From an uncultured Clostridia bacterium (GTDB taxonomy: Bacteria > Bacillota > Clostridia > Oscillospirales > Ruminococcaceae), in NCBI GenBank assembly GCA_947632025.1, contig CANRNN010000004.1, forward strand, positions 1-64,000: a stretch of DNA of 64,000 nt. Reading direction: 5' to 3'. The position numbers and the translations under genes are program-made. The notes under the pieces were generated by a model. It was not told the DNA's origin and ran no database searches. It saw only the letters and a program-made list of their open reading frames with translations. The stretch's first letter is position 1. Each line of letters begins with the position of its first letter. This document shows positions 62,931 to 64,000 of this stretch, piece after piece.

Positions 62931-64000
62931 TGAAAGCCAAAAGAATAATTATAAGAATACTTCAAAGCCTGCTTATCACGTTTATGGTGTTGTTTACCGT
63001 TGCCGGAATTGCTCTGCGGTTCTATCCGCCCATGGATTTCAGATTCTATCTTGACGAGGGCGAAAACGCGGCGGTCTACTCCTACAGAGGGAAAAGCGAT
63101 AACATTACGCTTCCGACAAAGTTTTTATGGAAAGACGTCGTTGCGGTGAAGTCATTTTCCTTTTCGGGACAAAATATAAAGCACATAATCGTTCCCGACG
63201 GAATAACCGAACTTAATGAGGCAGCATTCGGAAAGTGCATCACACTTGAAAGTGTGACGCTTCCGAAAAGACTGAAAAAAATCGGCAATGGTTTGTTCTG
63301 TGAATGTGAAAAACTTAAAGAAGTAAAGATCCCCGACGACTGGACAAGCATTCCCGATTATACTTTTATCGGCTGTGAATCGCTTGAGGAAATGGTTATC
63401 CCGGAAGGCGTCAAAACTATAGGCGTAGGAGCATTTGAAAACTGTTACTCACTAAAAAAAGTAACACTTCCGGAAAGTCTGGAAGTCATTGACGCAATGG
63501 CGTTTAACGGCTGCGAAAAGCTGGAAACGATAGAACTCCCGAAAAACCTTAAGGTCATCGGCGACTACGCTTTCAAATCCTGTTCAGGGCTTCGGGAAAT
63601 AACATTCCCCGATAGTCTTGAGTCGGTAAAGACGGGCGCTTTTCAGTCAAGCGGGATAACCTCCGTGCATATGGAAAACAATAAAATTAAAATAGATAGT
63701 ATTGCGTTTTCCGATTGTGATAAGCTTCATGCTGTTTACATCACATCTGCCGGAGAATACGACATAAACTCTTTGGCATTCAGCGATAATTACAAAGAGG
63801 GTCTGCTTGTCGACGAGCCGAAATTTTATTTCGACGGCAAAGGAATCGACTTCTACAAATTCGCTGCTTTTGAGCGGCAGGGGAATGTCCATATAACAAA
63901 CGAAGATACAACAGATACCACGGAGTATACCGATACCACCGACCACGAAACAGATAAAGACTTCTCCGAAACATCTCTTTACAAGATGAATCATATCTCA
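62930..64000 (+). CDS. BspA-type LRR protein, truncated by the window edge
   Basis: An open frame of 357 codons running off the right end. N-terminal membrane span (about residues 5-27), then BspA/TpLRR repeats (pattern LPxxLKxIGxxAFxxCxxL) from about residue 70 to 275, and a Thr/Asp-rich segment near the end. No lipobox was seen; it appears anchored by the N-terminal span. The ATG overlaps the stop codon of the alarmone synthetase, suggesting co-expression. Related in type to the lipoprotein at 45706. Confidence 0.9.
   Translation, partial: MKAKRIIIRILQSLLITFMVLFTVAGIALRFYPPMDFRFYLDEGENAAVYSYRGKSDNITLPTKFLWKDVVAVKSFSFSGQNIKHIIVPDGITELNEAAFGKCITLESVTLPKRLKKIGNGLFCECEKLKEVKIPDDWTSIPDYTFIGCESLEEMVIPEGVKTIGVGAFENCYSLKKVTLPESLEVIDAMAFNGCEKLETIELPKNLKVIGDYAFKSCSGLREITFPDSLESVKTGAFQSSGITSVHMENNKIKIDSIAFSDCDKLHAVYITSAGEYDINSLAFSDNYKEGLLVDEPKFYFDGKGIDFYKFAAFERQGNVHITNEDTTDTTEYTDTTDHETDKDFSETSLYKMNHIS

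Overview
The window looks like chromosomal DNA of a low-to-moderate GC Clostridia member, probably a Ruminococcus-like member of the Oscillospiraceae (inference). The support is a Firmicutes-style set of leader RNAs (a leucine-type T-box, a SAM-I riboswitch and a tetrahydrofolate riboswitch), many TTG and GTG starts behind strong Shine-Dalgarno sequences, HPr with both His15 and Ser46, BspA-type leucine-rich-repeat surface proteins, and promoters with a TTGACA / 17-bp / TGN-TATAAT pattern. No tRNA, rRNA, CRISPR array, integrase or transposase gene was seen.

Layout. From 1 to 34.3 kb most genes read leftward: nrdR; a leucine T-box, secreted hydrolase and leuA unit; then (rightward) SAM riboswitch-metK and an AlkD-like glycosylase; a small XRE regulator divergent from a basic membrane peptide; a complete F-type ATP synthase operon (8.1-15.8 kb) preceded by a membrane protein, a bactofilin and a polysaccharide deacetylase; proC; THF riboswitch-folT; pfkA; dnaE; rpmF; a P-loop protein; pgi; and a purD/rRNA methylase/transglutaminase/DUF58 operon. 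From 34.5 kb most genes read rightward: a GH94 phosphorylase, a chemoreceptor, an Rsm22-like methylase plus Sfp transferase, der-hypothetical-plsY-gpsA, and an Abi_2 protein. After a leftward LRR lipoprotein and a D,D-carboxypeptidase come a Sel1/TerY-C/kinase cluster, a GNAT, an orphan DNA methylase, a VWA lipoprotein, HPr, an M23 peptidase, a c-di-GMP phosphodiesterase and a diguanylate cyclase (both leftward), a protein with five FliM-like motifs in 111-bp tandem repeats, and a small alarmone synthetase coupled to an LRR protein that runs off the right end.

The genes are mainly housekeeping: energy (ATP synthase, pfkA, pgi, HPr), leucine, proline, SAM, purine and phospholipid synthesis, ribosome maturation, envelope work, and c-di-GMP and (p)ppGpp signalling. 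ATP synthase subunit c carries a second carboxylate at the sodium-site position, so the enzyme is predicted to be Na+-coupled, and a 41-residue membrane protein is encoded between atpA and atpG.

The most unusual material is not protein-coding. (1) Two copies of a GC-rich element of about 160 bp (near 26.1 and 43.6 kb) fold into the same branched cloverleaf, with several paired compensatory base changes between copies. They lie in opposite orientation relative to their neighbouring genes. (2) A heptanucleotide repeat family (TTAGAGG/TAAGAGG) fills intergenic gaps of leftward operons. Its pyrimidine strand is always the mRNA strand near the next start site, and two copies form a larger palindrome with a near-identical core. 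(3) A leucine-type T-box precedes a secreted hydrolase whose best-placed start codon is ACG.
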